Of a stretch of DNA of 64,000 nt, positions 9,652 to 17,227 are shown piece by piece. The notes beneath the pieces are model-generated. The model was not told where the DNA came from. It saw nothing but the letters and a program-made list of their open reading frames with translations, and did no database searches. The translations under genes and the position numbers were made by a program. The stretch covers positions 91,650 through 155,649 of the forward strand of contig JAFRSW010000021.1 of assembly GCA_017427385.1 (NCBI GenBank). The letters run 5' to 3'. The first letter of the stretch is position 1. Each line of letters starts with the position of its first letter. The DNA comes from Bacteroidales bacterium. Lineage in GTDB: Bacteria; Bacteroidota; Bacteroidia; Bacteroidales; UBA932.

Positions 9652-10969
9652 AGCCGGTCAGTTTGTTGGTGGTTCGGTTCTGCAGTATCTTGATCTTGTA
9701 GTTGTTTTCGGATTCCTTGGCCTCCATGGCCTTCTGAAAGGCCCGGCGTGCAGCCAGGGCCTGGCTGTTCTTGGCGCGCATCTCATCGAGGTTCTGCCTC
9801 AGCTGCCACTGGCTCAGCAGGATGGCGAAGAACGCGATGGCGAACATCACCAGGAAGCCTATCAGTATGGTCATCTGGTTCTGCGCCTTGAGCCTCGCGG
9901 CCTCTGCACGGAGCCTGGCGTTGTTCATCTCGGCGTCCAGGATGGCCATGTCTTCGTTCTGTACCTTTATATATATAGAGTCTTTTTCGCTCATCAGCGA
10001 GGCGAGCTCGCCGTAGGCGGGAGCGAAGGAGCCCATGTCGGCGTAGATACCGTGCTTGTAGGCGTGGCGGTCGCGTGCTGTGCCCAGCGAATCGGCCCTG
10101 GCGAGAGCTTCGGTGAAGAGGCCCTTGGATCGGAGGTACACCACATCCATCTCGCAGCGCTGGTCGCCTTCTGTCTGCACCTCGTAGAGAGGATCCTCCA
10201 TCAGGGCATCGTAGCAGGCCCAGAAGTTCTGCCAGTCTCCTTTAGCATTATATAGGTACGCGCGCGTCATGCGCGTCTTGATGCGCAGCGAAGGGAAGAA
10301 TTCCTGGTAGGCCTCCGCCTTCACGCAGTTGGCCTCGGCCTCGGCGAAATCGCCTGTCTTGATCTGTTCCTGCGCGATGAGTATCAGCAGGTTGGGCAGT
10401 TCCTGCTCCGCACGAGCCTCCTTGCAGTATCCGGCAGCGGTCTCGAAGTTGCGTATGGCCAGGTACGAGTTGGTGCGGTAGCTCTGGATGAGCCCGATGA
10501 TGCGGTGGGAGTACATCGCCCCGAGGGGCATCTTGAGCTTGTCTGCGCGGCGCCCCATGTCCCGGGCTTCGAGCATGGCGTCGGACGCCCGGCCTATGTG
10601 GATGAGGTACTGGCAGTATTCGTGGATGACGGAGAAGTAGAAGGGGCGCGCATCCGCATGCCCGCGTACCAGTTCCTTGATTTCCGCCACGGTCTCGTCC
10701 ATGCGCTCATAGTCGCCCTGGGCGAAGCGCACGGGCATCTCCAGCGAAAGGCCGAGGCACTTGTAGCGGAAGCTCTCACGCTGCACGCCGGCCTGGTAGA
10801 TGGAGTCCGCCAGCTCGAGGTTCGCGGGGTTGTACATCTGCATGCGGCCGTAGGCATAACGCTGAAACACTGCATCGTCCACCTTCAGGCGGTTGACTAT
10901 CTGCGCCCCGGCGAGAAGCGGGACCAGCAGGAAGGCGGCCAGCAGGATGTATTTCCGGGACTGCGTCAT
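9629..10969 (-). CDS. TPR-type sensor-like membrane protein lacking a kinase domain
   Basis: A 446-residue protein with a signal peptide (cleavage after LAGA), about 300 residues of degenerate TPR-like helical pairs, a transmembrane helix near residues 360-380 (MTILIGFLVMFAIAFFAILL), and a coiled coil at the C-terminus. This is the sensor half of the TPR-histidine kinases of Bacteroidetes, like the kinase encoded upstream in the same operon, but it stops where HisKA should begin. It starts 4 nt after lgt. It may be a co-sensor that pairs with the kinase through its coiled coil, or the remains of a second kinase. The reading frame is intact with normal codon use, which favours a functional protein. 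Confidence 0.6.
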   Translation of the reverse strand: MTQSRKYILLAAFLLVPLLAGAQIVNRLKVDDAVFQRYAYGRMQMYNPANLELADSIYQAGVQRESFRYKCLGLSLEMPVRFAQGDYERMDETVAEIKELVRGHADARPFYFSVIHEYCQYLIHIGRASDAMLEARDMGRRADKLKMPLGAMYSHRIIGLIQSYRTNSYLAIRNFETAAGYCKEARAEQELPNLLILIAQEQIKTGDFAEAEANCVKAEAYQEFFPSLRIKTRMTRAYLYNAKGDWQNFWACYDALMEDPLYEVQTEGDQRCEMDVVYLRSKGLFTEALARADSLGTARDRHAYKHGIYADMGSFAPAYGELASLMSEKDSIYIKVQNEDMAILDAEMNNARLRAEAARLKAQNQMTILIGFLVMFAIAFFAILLSQWQLRQNLDEMRAKNSQALAARRAFQKAMEAKESENNYKIKILQNRTTNKLTGYEDILNL

Positions 10970-10973
10970 GATC

Positions 10974-11861
10974 TTACTCGGAGATGGAATGTGCCACGGG
11001 CTTGCTGTCCTTCGGCTTCTTTGCCGGGGGAGCGGGCGGCGTGGCGGCAGCCGGCATCTTCTTCATATACGCATATACGAGGATGGCGATACCCGCCAGC
11101 ACGAACGGTATGCTGAGCCACTGGCCCATATCCAGTGCCATGTTGTTCTCGAACTCCACCTGAGGTTCCTTGATGAACTCGATGATGAAGCGCATGCCGA
11201 AGCAGCCCACGAGGAAGGCTCCGAAGAAGAAGCCTCGGTAGCTGCGGTCCAGTTTCTTCCAGTAGTGCCAGATGAGATACAGCCCCAGAATAAGGTACGA
11301 CAGCGCCTCGTAGAGCTGCGTAGGATGTTTTGGCTCAGTCTCCCCGTTTCTTTCGAAAATGATACCCCAGGGTAGGGATGTTACATTTCCGTAAATCTCA
11401 GAATTGAACAGGTTGCCCAGGCGGATGAAGCATCCGGCGAATGCCACGGTAATGCAGAGACGGTCCATGATCCACAGGAAATCAAAACCGTGGGCTTTCC
11501 CGTATTTGTTTGAGAACCACCACATTCCGAGCAGCAGGGCGATAGCTCCTCCGTGGCTGGCGAGGCCGCCTTTCCAGGGCATGAAGATCTCCCAGAATCC
11601 GTGCCATGAGCCGAAGTAGTAGTCCGGCTGATAGAAAATGCAGTGGCCGAGGCGGGCGCCCACTATTGTGCAGATGAGCAGGGTGTAGAGCAGGGGATCG
11701 AGGATCTCTTCCTTAACGCCCTCCCTGCGGCAGTACCAGCGGAATATATACCATCCGAGGATGAACCCGGATATGAACAGCAGGCCGTACCAGCGCACCT
11801 GGAGACCCAGGAGATGGAATATCACCGGGTCTACGTTCCAATGAATGGCAAGTTGTATCAT
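10974..11861 (-). CDS. lgt: Prolipoprotein diacylglyceryl transferase
   Basis: A 295-residue inner-membrane enzyme that moves diacylglyceryl from phosphatidylglycerol to the lipobox cysteine of prolipoproteins, the first step of lipoprotein maturation. Signature motifs are present: VRWYG near the start, KGGLASHGGAIALL, the RLGNLFNSEIYG loop, and HPTQLYEA. Seven hydrophobic segments fit the family. A proline- and alanine-rich, lysine-containing tail (about residues 268-295) is an unconserved extension. The start codon overlaps the response-regulator stop (ATGA). The window encodes many lipoproteins that would be its substrates. Confidence 0.95.
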   Translation of the reverse strand: MIQLAIHWNVDPVIFHLLGLQVRWYGLLFISGFILGWYIFRWYCRREGVKEEILDPLLYTLLICTIVGARLGHCIFYQPDYYFGSWHGFWEIFMPWKGGLASHGGAIALLLGMWWFSNKYGKAHGFDFLWIMDRLCITVAFAGCFIRLGNLFNSEIYGNVTSLPWGIIFERNGETEPKHPTQLYEALSYLILGLYLIWHYWKKLDRSYRGFFFGAFLVGCFGMRFIIEFIKEPQVEFENNMALDMGQWLSIPFVLAGIAILVYAYMKKMPAAATPPAPPAKKPKDSKPVAHSISE

Positions 11862-12277
11862 TTCTCAGCGTTTGCTACCAGTTGAATCTGTGTGATGACG
11901 CATGTGAGAAGTTTTTCCATGATTATCGGCTTCATAATGAAGTCGTTGGCTCCGGCATTGAATCCTTTCACGATATCTTCGTTGGAGTTGAGGGCCGAGA
12001 GTATCACAATGCGTATGCCGGCGGTTTCGGGATTGGCACGGAGCTGCCTCAGCACTTCGAATCCGTCAACTCCGGGCATCATCAGGTCCAGTAGTATCAG
12101 ATCGGGTTTTTCGGCCGCCACTGCATCCAGGGCCTGCTGGCCTCCGCTTGCAGTGCGCATTCGGAAATTGAAACGGGACAGCATCTTCTGTACGAGCAGG
12201 AGGTTCAGGGGGATGTCGTCCACCGCGAGAACGTTGTACTTGGAATAATCGTGGTCTTGAGCGTAAAGGGGAGTCAT
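11858..12277 (-). CDS. Single-domain response regulator (CheY-like receiver)
   Basis: A 139-residue receiver with no output domain. The acidic pair D20-D21 (AVDD), phospho-acceptor D64 (LLDLMMP), the switch residue in ILSA and K116 (IMKP) are all present. It lies 3 nt after the kinase gene and overlaps lgt by 4 nt, so it is the likely partner of that kinase. Without a DNA-binding domain it probably acts through protein contacts or in a phosphorelay; the final target is not visible here. Confidence 0.85.
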   Translation of the reverse strand: MTPLYAQDHDYSKYNVLAVDDIPLNLLLVQKMLSRFNFRMRTASGGQQALDAVAAEKPDLILLDLMMPGVDGFEVLRQLRANPETAGIRIVILSALNSNEDIVKGFNAGANDFIMKPIIMEKLLTCVITQIQLVANAEK

Positions 12278-12280
12278 ATC

Positions 12281-14230
12281 TTAAATGTTTTGTTGCGGTA
12301 AAGTATCGGGCAGCACGAGCACGAAGCGGGCTCCGCCGGTGTAGGAAGTATCCAGATAAACACGGCCGTTCATCTTGCTGGCGATGTCCCGGCAGATGCT
12401 GAGGCCCAGGCCGGTGCCCTGCACGAAATCGTTCAGCTTGGTGAAGCGGTTGAAGATGGCCTCCGCCTGGTCCGGAGGTATTCCGGGGCCGGTATCCGTT
12501 ACCCAGAAGGTCACCTCGCCAGGATTCTCTTTCAGTGAGCATCCGAGCTTGATTTCGCCCTTGGTGGTGTGCTTGCAGGAGTTCGTGAGCAGGTTGATGA
12601 GGATCTGCTGCACGCGGCGCGGATCGGTGCGGAACAGGTGCTGGCCCTCGAACTGGGGCACATAGGTCATGGTAACGCCCGGCTGCAGGCGGTGTTCCGC
12701 GCTTCTGATGGCGGACTGGCAGATGAATCCGGCTTCGCCATCCTCGAAGGTGATGCGGTAGTTGCCGCTGTCCATGGCGGTGGTGTTGAGGATGTCGTCC
12801 AGAAGCATCGTCAGCATCTTGGTGTTGTTGATGATATGGTTGGAGAATTCATCCTTTTCTTCCGGGCTGAAGCTGCCGTCCGGCAGGCTCAGCAGCTGGC
12901 TGAATCCCACGATGGCGTTCAGCGGAGTGCGGACCTCGTGGCTCATGTTCTGCACGAAGCGGGTCTTGGCCGCGTTCGCGAGCTCGGCTTTTTCGTTGGC
13001 TTCCCGCAGAGTCTTGTTTTTCTTTCGGAGCGTGCGCAGGTGGATGGTGAGGAAGGTGATGATGGCCATGAGGAGGATGGTGAGGAGTATCATCACCATG
13101 CGCGTTACATTCAGTACCTCTTCCGACTTGGTGGCGAGTTCTTTCTGTAGTTCGTTATTGCCCAGGCGGGCGTCCAGCTCCGTGATCTTGGAGAGGTTGA
13201 TCTGAGCGAGCTGATTCTCGAACTTCTGCACCAGCAGTCGCTCGATCTCGAAGCCCTGCTCCTTGTATCCATATACTTCAGCTACGTTGGCGATGTATTT
13301 TATTTCCCTCACGCGCGCTATGGAGAGGCTGCTGATGGTCTTGGAATCGAAGCGGCCTTCCATGATTGCATCTAGGGTTTCAAACACCAGGGGTGCGGTG
13401 GGACTGATGGTGGCGATCTGCGGATCGGAAATACAGTAGTTCTTGTAGTGCCCGAAGCTCTTATGGTCTTTTTCGTAAGCTGCGATTTTGGCCAGGTGGT
13501 AGGCGCAGCGCAGGGTGTCCAGGTGCAGGGATGCCGCCTTCATGGCCTTCTGGATATTAATTTTAACGGAGTCCGCACCGATTACATAGGTGTCGGCCAG
13601 ATCGCAGTAGAGGCGGGTGATGCTCTGCCGCCTGACGACAGGGTCCTTGGATTCTTCGTATATCTTGATGGCCTTGAGGATGTAGCCCTTCGCGTTGATG
13701 TAGTCGCTCTGTGCGACGTATAGCGACACCATGTAGCGCTGGCTCATCCACAGGCCGTAAGCGTCGTTGCGCTGGGTGGCGATCTGCTGGAGTTCCTGCA
13801 CCAGCTCCATGGTGCGGATAATCTTGTCGTGGTTGTAGAAGAAGTTCTGCGCTATTTCGTAGGCGTAGTAGAAGTATTGCGGATATCCGAACTTGTCCGC
13901 CACCTCCTTGAGGTCTTCCATGTACTGCAGGATCTCCCTGTCCTGCTGCTCAGTGGTGTATGTATGGTTGGGAATGAGCCTGGTGGCATTCTTGAGGCGC
14001 ACCACATAGTAAAGCGTCTGGGCTTTCTTGTCGTCTTTGGTGATGGCCGTGCGAAGTAGCGCGTTGTTCACCTCTTCGAACCCTTCCTTGCCCACAAGCA
14101 GCTCCGCCTGCTGGAAATATTTGTAACACTCGTCGTCGATAGCGTAGGGGTTGTTCTGGGCAGCGAGAGGCGCAACGCTGCCTGCAAGGCAGCACAGGGC
14201 AATAAGGATAATGGTTACAGTTTTACGCAT
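12281..14230 (-). CDS. TPR-sensor hybrid-type membrane histidine kinase
   Basis: A 649-residue kinase: signal peptide (cleavage near LAAQ, residue 24), a periplasmic TPR-like helical sensor to about residue 375, a transmembrane helix at about 377-397, HisKA with His431 (MSHEVRTPLNAIVGFS), and HATPase_c with the N box (NLLTNSCKH), G1 (DTGPGIPP) and G2 (GTGLGLS). The start at 14230 (MRKTV) is chosen over an upstream in-frame extension that would run across the tRNA gene. A TATATTTG promoter box ends 6 nt before the ATG, so the mRNA would have almost no leader. First gene of the operon kinase, regulator, lgt, TPR protein, membrane protein. Confidence 0.88.
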   Translation of the reverse strand: MRKTVTIILIALCCLAGSVAPLAAQNNPYAIDDECYKYFQQAELLVGKEGFEEVNNALLRTAITKDDKKAQTLYYVVRLKNATRLIPNHTYTTEQQDREILQYMEDLKEVADKFGYPQYFYYAYEIAQNFFYNHDKIIRTMELVQELQQIATQRNDAYGLWMSQRYMVSLYVAQSDYINAKGYILKAIKIYEESKDPVVRRQSITRLYCDLADTYVIGADSVKINIQKAMKAASLHLDTLRCAYHLAKIAAYEKDHKSFGHYKNYCISDPQIATISPTAPLVFETLDAIMEGRFDSKTISSLSIARVREIKYIANVAEVYGYKEQGFEIERLLVQKFENQLAQINLSKITELDARLGNNELQKELATKSEEVLNVTRMVMILLTILLMAIITFLTIHLRTLRKKNKTLREANEKAELANAAKTRFVQNMSHEVRTPLNAIVGFSQLLSLPDGSFSPEEKDEFSNHIINNTKMLTMLLDDILNTTAMDSGNYRITFEDGEAGFICQSAIRSAEHRLQPGVTMTYVPQFEGQHLFRTDPRRVQQILINLLTNSCKHTTKGEIKLGCSLKENPGEVTFWVTDTGPGIPPDQAEAIFNRFTKLNDFVQGTGLGLSICRDIASKMNGRVYLDTSYTGGARFVLVLPDTLPQQNI

Positions 14231-14236
14231 AACCTT

Positions 14237-14244
14237 CAAATATA
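14237..14244 (-). promoter_or_regulatory. Bacteroidetes -7 box for the kinase-lgt operon
   Basis: TATATTTG (minus strand) matches the TAnnTTTG -7 consensus of Bacteroidetes. It ends 6 nt before the kinase ATG, so transcription would begin nearly at the start codon. No good -33 TTTG is seen at the usual distance, which lowers confidence. Confidence 0.5.
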
Positions 14245-14277
14245 CGCAAAAAAATTTTTTAGTGTAAAAAAAATGTG

Positions 14278-14285
14278 TACCTTTG
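14278..14285 (+). promoter_or_regulatory. Bacteroidetes -7 box for tRNA-Val
   Basis: TACCTTTG fits TAnnTTTG and ends 10 nt before the tRNA, behind an A/T-rich stretch. It is divergent from the kinase promoter about 35 nt away. Confidence 0.65.
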
Positions 14286-14295
14286 CAGTCCTTTC

Positions 14296-14370
14296 GAGGG
14301 TTTAGCTCAGTTGGTTTAGAGCGCTTGCTTGACAGGCAAGAGGTCACTGGTTCAAATCCAGTAATCCTCA
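14296..14370 (+). tRNA. tRNA-Val (anticodon GAC)
   Basis: A 75-nt cloverleaf without an encoded CCA. The acceptor arms GAGGGTT and AATCCTC pair with one G-T, followed by discriminator A. The D arm is GCTC/GAGC. The anticodon arm is CTTGC-TTGACAG-GCAAG, giving anticodon GAC for valine. The T arm is ACTGG-TTCAAAT-CCAGT. It marks the left edge of the lower-GC island with the RAYT gene, but no duplicated 3' end that would show integrase-mediated insertion was seen. Confidence 0.95.
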
Positions 14371-14377
14371 CAACACG

Positions 14378-14402
14378 GCAGCCGCATCCGGCTGCTTTTT
14401 TT
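14378..14402 (+). terminator. tRNA-Val terminator
   Basis: Hairpin GCAGCCG-CATC-CGGCTGC followed by a run of seven T, 7 nt after the tRNA. Beyond it, to about 14500, lies a C/T-rich low-complexity stretch with imperfect CTTCCCC copies and no gene. Confidence 0.85.
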
Positions 14403-14504
14403 GTACCGCCTTCCGGCCTTCCCTTTCTTCCCCCGGCCTTTCTTCCCCTTCCCCCTTGCCAGGCCCCTTCCTCTGTCGCCCGCCGGGCCCCTTCCCCTGT
14501 CGCG

Positions 14505-14642
14505 ACCTTCCCCATTTCCGGCCATTTTTGGGGAAGGTACCACCCTTTCTCCATCCACCTTCCCCAATAAAGCCGTATATTGGGGAAGGTTACGGATTTT
14601 TGCCCTGCACCTTCCCCAAATGTTGGCAAAAACGGGGAAGGT
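14505..14642. repeat. REP-like palindrome cluster A (three units, 52-nt pitch)
   Basis: Three 34-nt palindromes at 14505-14538, 14557-14590 and 14609-14642. Each has arms ACCTTCCCC and GGGGAAGGT around a 16-nt variable centre, with 18-nt variable spacers, so starts are exactly 52 nt apart. The cluster ends 13 nt short of the RAYT stop codon, the expected arrangement for the REP substrate of such a transposase. Confidence 0.85.
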
Positions 14643-14655
14643 CACGCCTCAATTC

Positions 14656-15528
14656 CTAGATAATAAGTTTCAATTCATCTGGATTCAGGTGCAGAATACG
14701 GGCGAGTTGCTTGGATCGGCAATCAAATTGCTTCGAGAGACGTTTTGCAATTGCGACCCTCTCCAACGCACTGCATTCTTCGATGCTCCTTTTGGCAAAA
14801 AACTCTTCCGCAAAGGCAACCGCCTTGCTCTTAATCTCCCCATCAGCTATCGAAGGCGCCCCTTCCATCATCTCCTGTTCCGTCTCTTTATCGACATTGC
14901 TATTATTCAGTGAATACATGTACTTCCCAACAGAGTTGAATATTTGTTCTGCAGCCTTAAAGGCCGTATAGTGTCCCGGCCAGATCAGATTGTCCGGACC
15001 TACCATCCAATTATCGGGAAGCAACTGACGCGTATATGCTATCCTTCTTTTATGTTTCATTGCCAGATTTTCCGTGTCACGCTCCCCAAAAATGCTTTTT
15101 TTATTTCCTGCAAACATGATTGAAGTTGAAGACCATCTGTATGCTGCCGGGTGTAATCCCATGCCGGCGGCAACGGGATTGCGAAGAACATAGGCAATCT
15201 TGTCTGCCAGTTTTTCGACAGGAATAAACCAATGGCCGATAATGGGGGTTTCGATAAGGGGGGTGCCGCGATGCTCGGTAACCCACATCGCCGTTAACTT
15301 TTTGTACCTGAAAACGAATCGATAACAATCTTCAAGTCGTCCGTACAGGATAAAATGCCAGTGATTGTCCATAAGGCAAAACGCAAGAATAATCACGGGT
15401 CTGTTTTCTCGCTTACATAATAGCCAGCAGACTGCAATCCGGTTCATCCCGGCAATGAATTCTTCTTCGCTGGCAAACATGATTTCGCTCTCGAAACCTT
15501 TGCTGCAAAAGTGATAATGTTTTTTCAT
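14656..15528 (-). CDS. REP-associated tyrosine transposase (RAYT, Y1/HUH family)
   Basis: A 290-residue single-strand HUH transposase of the TnpA_REP type. The metal-binding HUH motif is NHWHFI (His56, His58) after the conserved FCLMD strand. The likely catalytic Tyr113 lies in AYVLRNPVAAG, followed by AAYRWSS, the typical RAYT signature (Y-x-x-x-NPV-x-AG...YxWSS). The C-terminal 40 residues (VAIAKRLSKQFDCRSKQLARIL) form a probable helix-turn-helix. ATG 15528 is chosen; an in-frame start at 15576 adds 16 residues. RAYTs are domesticated relatives of IS200/IS605 TnpA that act on REP palindromes, and here palindrome clusters flank the gene at both ends. G+C is lower than in the neighbours. Confidence 0.88.
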   Translation of the reverse strand: MKKHYHFCSKGFESEIMFASEEEFIAGMNRIAVCWLLCKRENRPVIILAFCLMDNHWHFILYGRLEDCYRFVFRYKKLTAMWVTEHRGTPLIETPIIGHWFIPVEKLADKIAYVLRNPVAAGMGLHPAAYRWSSTSIMFAGNKKSIFGERDTENLAMKHKRRIAYTRQLLPDNWMVGPDNLIWPGHYTAFKAAEQIFNSVGKYMYSLNNSNVDKETEQEMMEGAPSIADGEIKSKAVAFAEEFFAKRSIEECSALERVAIAKRLSKQFDCRSKQLARILHLNPDELKLII

Positions 15529-15639
15529 TCCGGCAAAATTGTATGAAGGATTGAAAAATCCAAATAATCGTGGCAAACATATACGAAAATTTATGTTTGC
15601 GGGGGTTCCAGGAGTTTTTACCTACTATTGTTACCTACA

Positions 15640-15827
15640 ACCTTCCCCGTTATCAAAAAACGGGGAAGGTTGTAGCGGCAAAATGCAGGACCTTCCCCGA
15701 AATCATGAAGAATTGGGGAAGGTGTCGGGGTAAAACCACCGACCTTCCCCGAAATCATGAAGAATTGGGGAAGGTGTCGGGGTAAAACCACCGACCTTCC
15801 CCAAAAAAGGCTAATAACAGGGAAGGT
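15640..15827. repeat. REP-like palindrome cluster B (four units)
   Basis: Units at 15640-15670 (short, 13-nt centre), 15690-15723, 15742-15775 and 15794-15827 (one mismatched arm). The last three are 52 nt apart, and the second and third, with their spacers, are identical over one 52-nt period, so a unit was duplicated recently. Decayed half sites follow at about 15851. The cluster fills the gap between the RAYT start and the end of the next minus-strand gene. Confidence 0.85.
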
Positions 15828-15871
15828 CGCAGAAAGTATTAGTAAGACGTCGGAAGGTCGCAGGAAGGAAA

Positions 15872-17014
15872 CTAATAGTAGTTTCGGGAACCAGAATAAA
15901 TATCAATTCCCAAACCGAAGTTTACGGAAACAATCATACCCAGATCGCTGTGATTCTCGCCGCAAACGAAGATCTTACCATAAAGGCCAAGATCCGAATA
16001 TTCTGTATAGTTTTTGTTGTAATATTTCAGGAACCTTAAGTATTTGAGTCTGAAATCGGTCCCGACGCTGATAGAAAAGCCCTTGTCTGCTTTTGGCCGA
16101 TCATCTCCGCTCACGACATCACTGTTAATAAGATTCAAGTTGCTGCCCCCTAAAATAAAGTACGGCTGGATGTCCCACCATGCGGTTTCTTTAATCTTTC
16201 GCGCCAGACCTATGCCCCAGCTTGTCATTTCCGTGTGGGTTCCGGAAGGCCAATTGTAGGATAAATAGTTGACCGGAGAAGTTGTTTTTCCGAAACGGCA
16301 GGATAAATCGAACAATAAGACGTTTTTCTTAACGGGAAAAGCCAACCCGAAATTGAAAGCGGTTGGGGTGGAAAAAGCAAACGGTGAGGTGTCGGTAAGG
16401 AAGACCGATTGCAACACACTCATGTACAAACCTATTCCCCCTTCATATTCGCCAATAACGGGAACGTGTTCAGTAGTTGTTGTCTGATCAAGCAGTTCCT
16501 TTACCTTCAGTTCGTAGGGAACCAGGAAATCCAGTCTGTTGCCACAGTCGCTTTCTGCCCGGATTTCATCTATCATGGCATTCCTACTTCGCTTGTAAAA
16601 GTCAATAGAATCAGAAACTGCGTCGCGAGGGGCAGTGTTTATCGCGTTCTGGATTCTGCGCGAATAAAGCTCCATCACATCAAAAATTACCTGGGTATAT
16701 CTTAGATTGTCATCTGTAAAATATTCTGGGACCATCCAGGAACTGGATCTTGAGAAAATGGTTTTGATATCAATAGTGGAATATCTAAGATTGCCCGATT
16801 TCTTTTTGGTGTAATCAGATTCCGCTCCCATATAAAAATCGAAATACTCACCGTTCTTGTCGGGATTCTTTCTGGTACGGAAGTCCTCCCGGTTCAAAGG
16901 CCGTTCACCCCAGTGCAGGAACTCTTTATCAGCAGGAACGCCCATTAAATCCACTTGTGCAAAAGCATTGGCAGAAATGATCAGAAAGAGGAAAAGGCAG
17001 CGTATCGATTTCAT
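15872..17014 (-). CDS. Exported protein of unknown function, probable beta-barrel end
   Basis: A 380-residue protein with a signal peptide (cleavage after NAFA, about residue 19). The segment HWGERPLNREDF near residue 35 recalls a W-x-x-x-x-L-x-x-x-D-F motif found in some Bacteroidetes exported proteins, but no family is assigned. The middle is helical. The C-terminal 180 residues alternate polar and hydrophobic residues with aromatic strand ends, as in a small outer-membrane barrel. G+C is lower than in the flanking operons, and palindrome clusters lie on both sides, so it looks like a passenger of the same accessory island. No partner gene is evident. Confidence 0.6.
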   Translation of the reverse strand: MKSIRCLFLFLIISANAFAQVDLMGVPADKEFLHWGERPLNREDFRTRKNPDKNGEYFDFYMGAESDYTKKKSGNLRYSTIDIKTIFSRSSSWMVPEYFTDDNLRYTQVIFDVMELYSRRIQNAINTAPRDAVSDSIDFYKRSRNAMIDEIRAESDCGNRLDFLVPYELKVKELLDQTTTTEHVPVIGEYEGGIGLYMSVLQSVFLTDTSPFAFSTPTAFNFGLAFPVKKNVLLFDLSCRFGKTTSPVNYLSYNWPSGTHTEMTSWGIGLARKIKETAWWDIQPYFILGGSNLNLINSDVVSGDDRPKADKGFSISVGTDFRLKYLRFLKYYNKNYTEYSDLGLYGKIFVCGENHSDLGMIVSVNFGLGIDIYSGSRNYY

Positions 17015-17057
17015 GGATTAAGCATTTTTACAAATATAGGAAAAAACTCGTATTGTG

Positions 17058-17143
17058 ACCTTCCCCGAAAAACGGCGAAATCGGGGAAGGTCCTACCTTG
17101 AAACCCGGCACCTTCCCCAATACAGGGCGAAAACGGGGAAGGT
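17058..17143. repeat. REP-like palindrome cluster C (two units)
   Basis: Two 34-nt units at 17058-17091 and 17110-17143, again 52 nt apart, with the same ACCTTCCCC/GGGGAAGGT arms and 16-nt centres. A decayed half arm is seen at about 17168-17176. It lies between the unknown exported gene and the start of the efflux operon. Confidence 0.85.
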
Positions 17144-17227
17144 CACCGAAGAAAAGGAATAAAACGCCGGGGAAGGCATTGTATATGGCGTGAATTTTGC
17201 ATAAATTCGCGCCGTAATTTTTTATAT

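Noticed and set aside
14401-14500. Possible gene in the C/T-rich stretch after tRNA-Val
   Set aside because: Low-complexity sequence; frames are Pro/Leu/Ser-rich with no ribosome site.
14231-14629. N-terminal extension of the histidine kinase of about 130 residues
   Set aside because: It would run over the tRNA-Val gene and two promoters. MRKTV at 14230 gives a proper signal peptide.
14505-17143. CRISPR-like array (regular repeats and spacers)
   Set aside because: The repeated units are palindromes with variable centres, the spacers are only 18 nt, no cas genes are near, and a RAYT gene is. REP elements explain it better.
14296-17143. Integrative element using tRNA-Val as attachment site
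   Set aside because: No integrase and no second copy of the tRNA 3' end are seen in the window.
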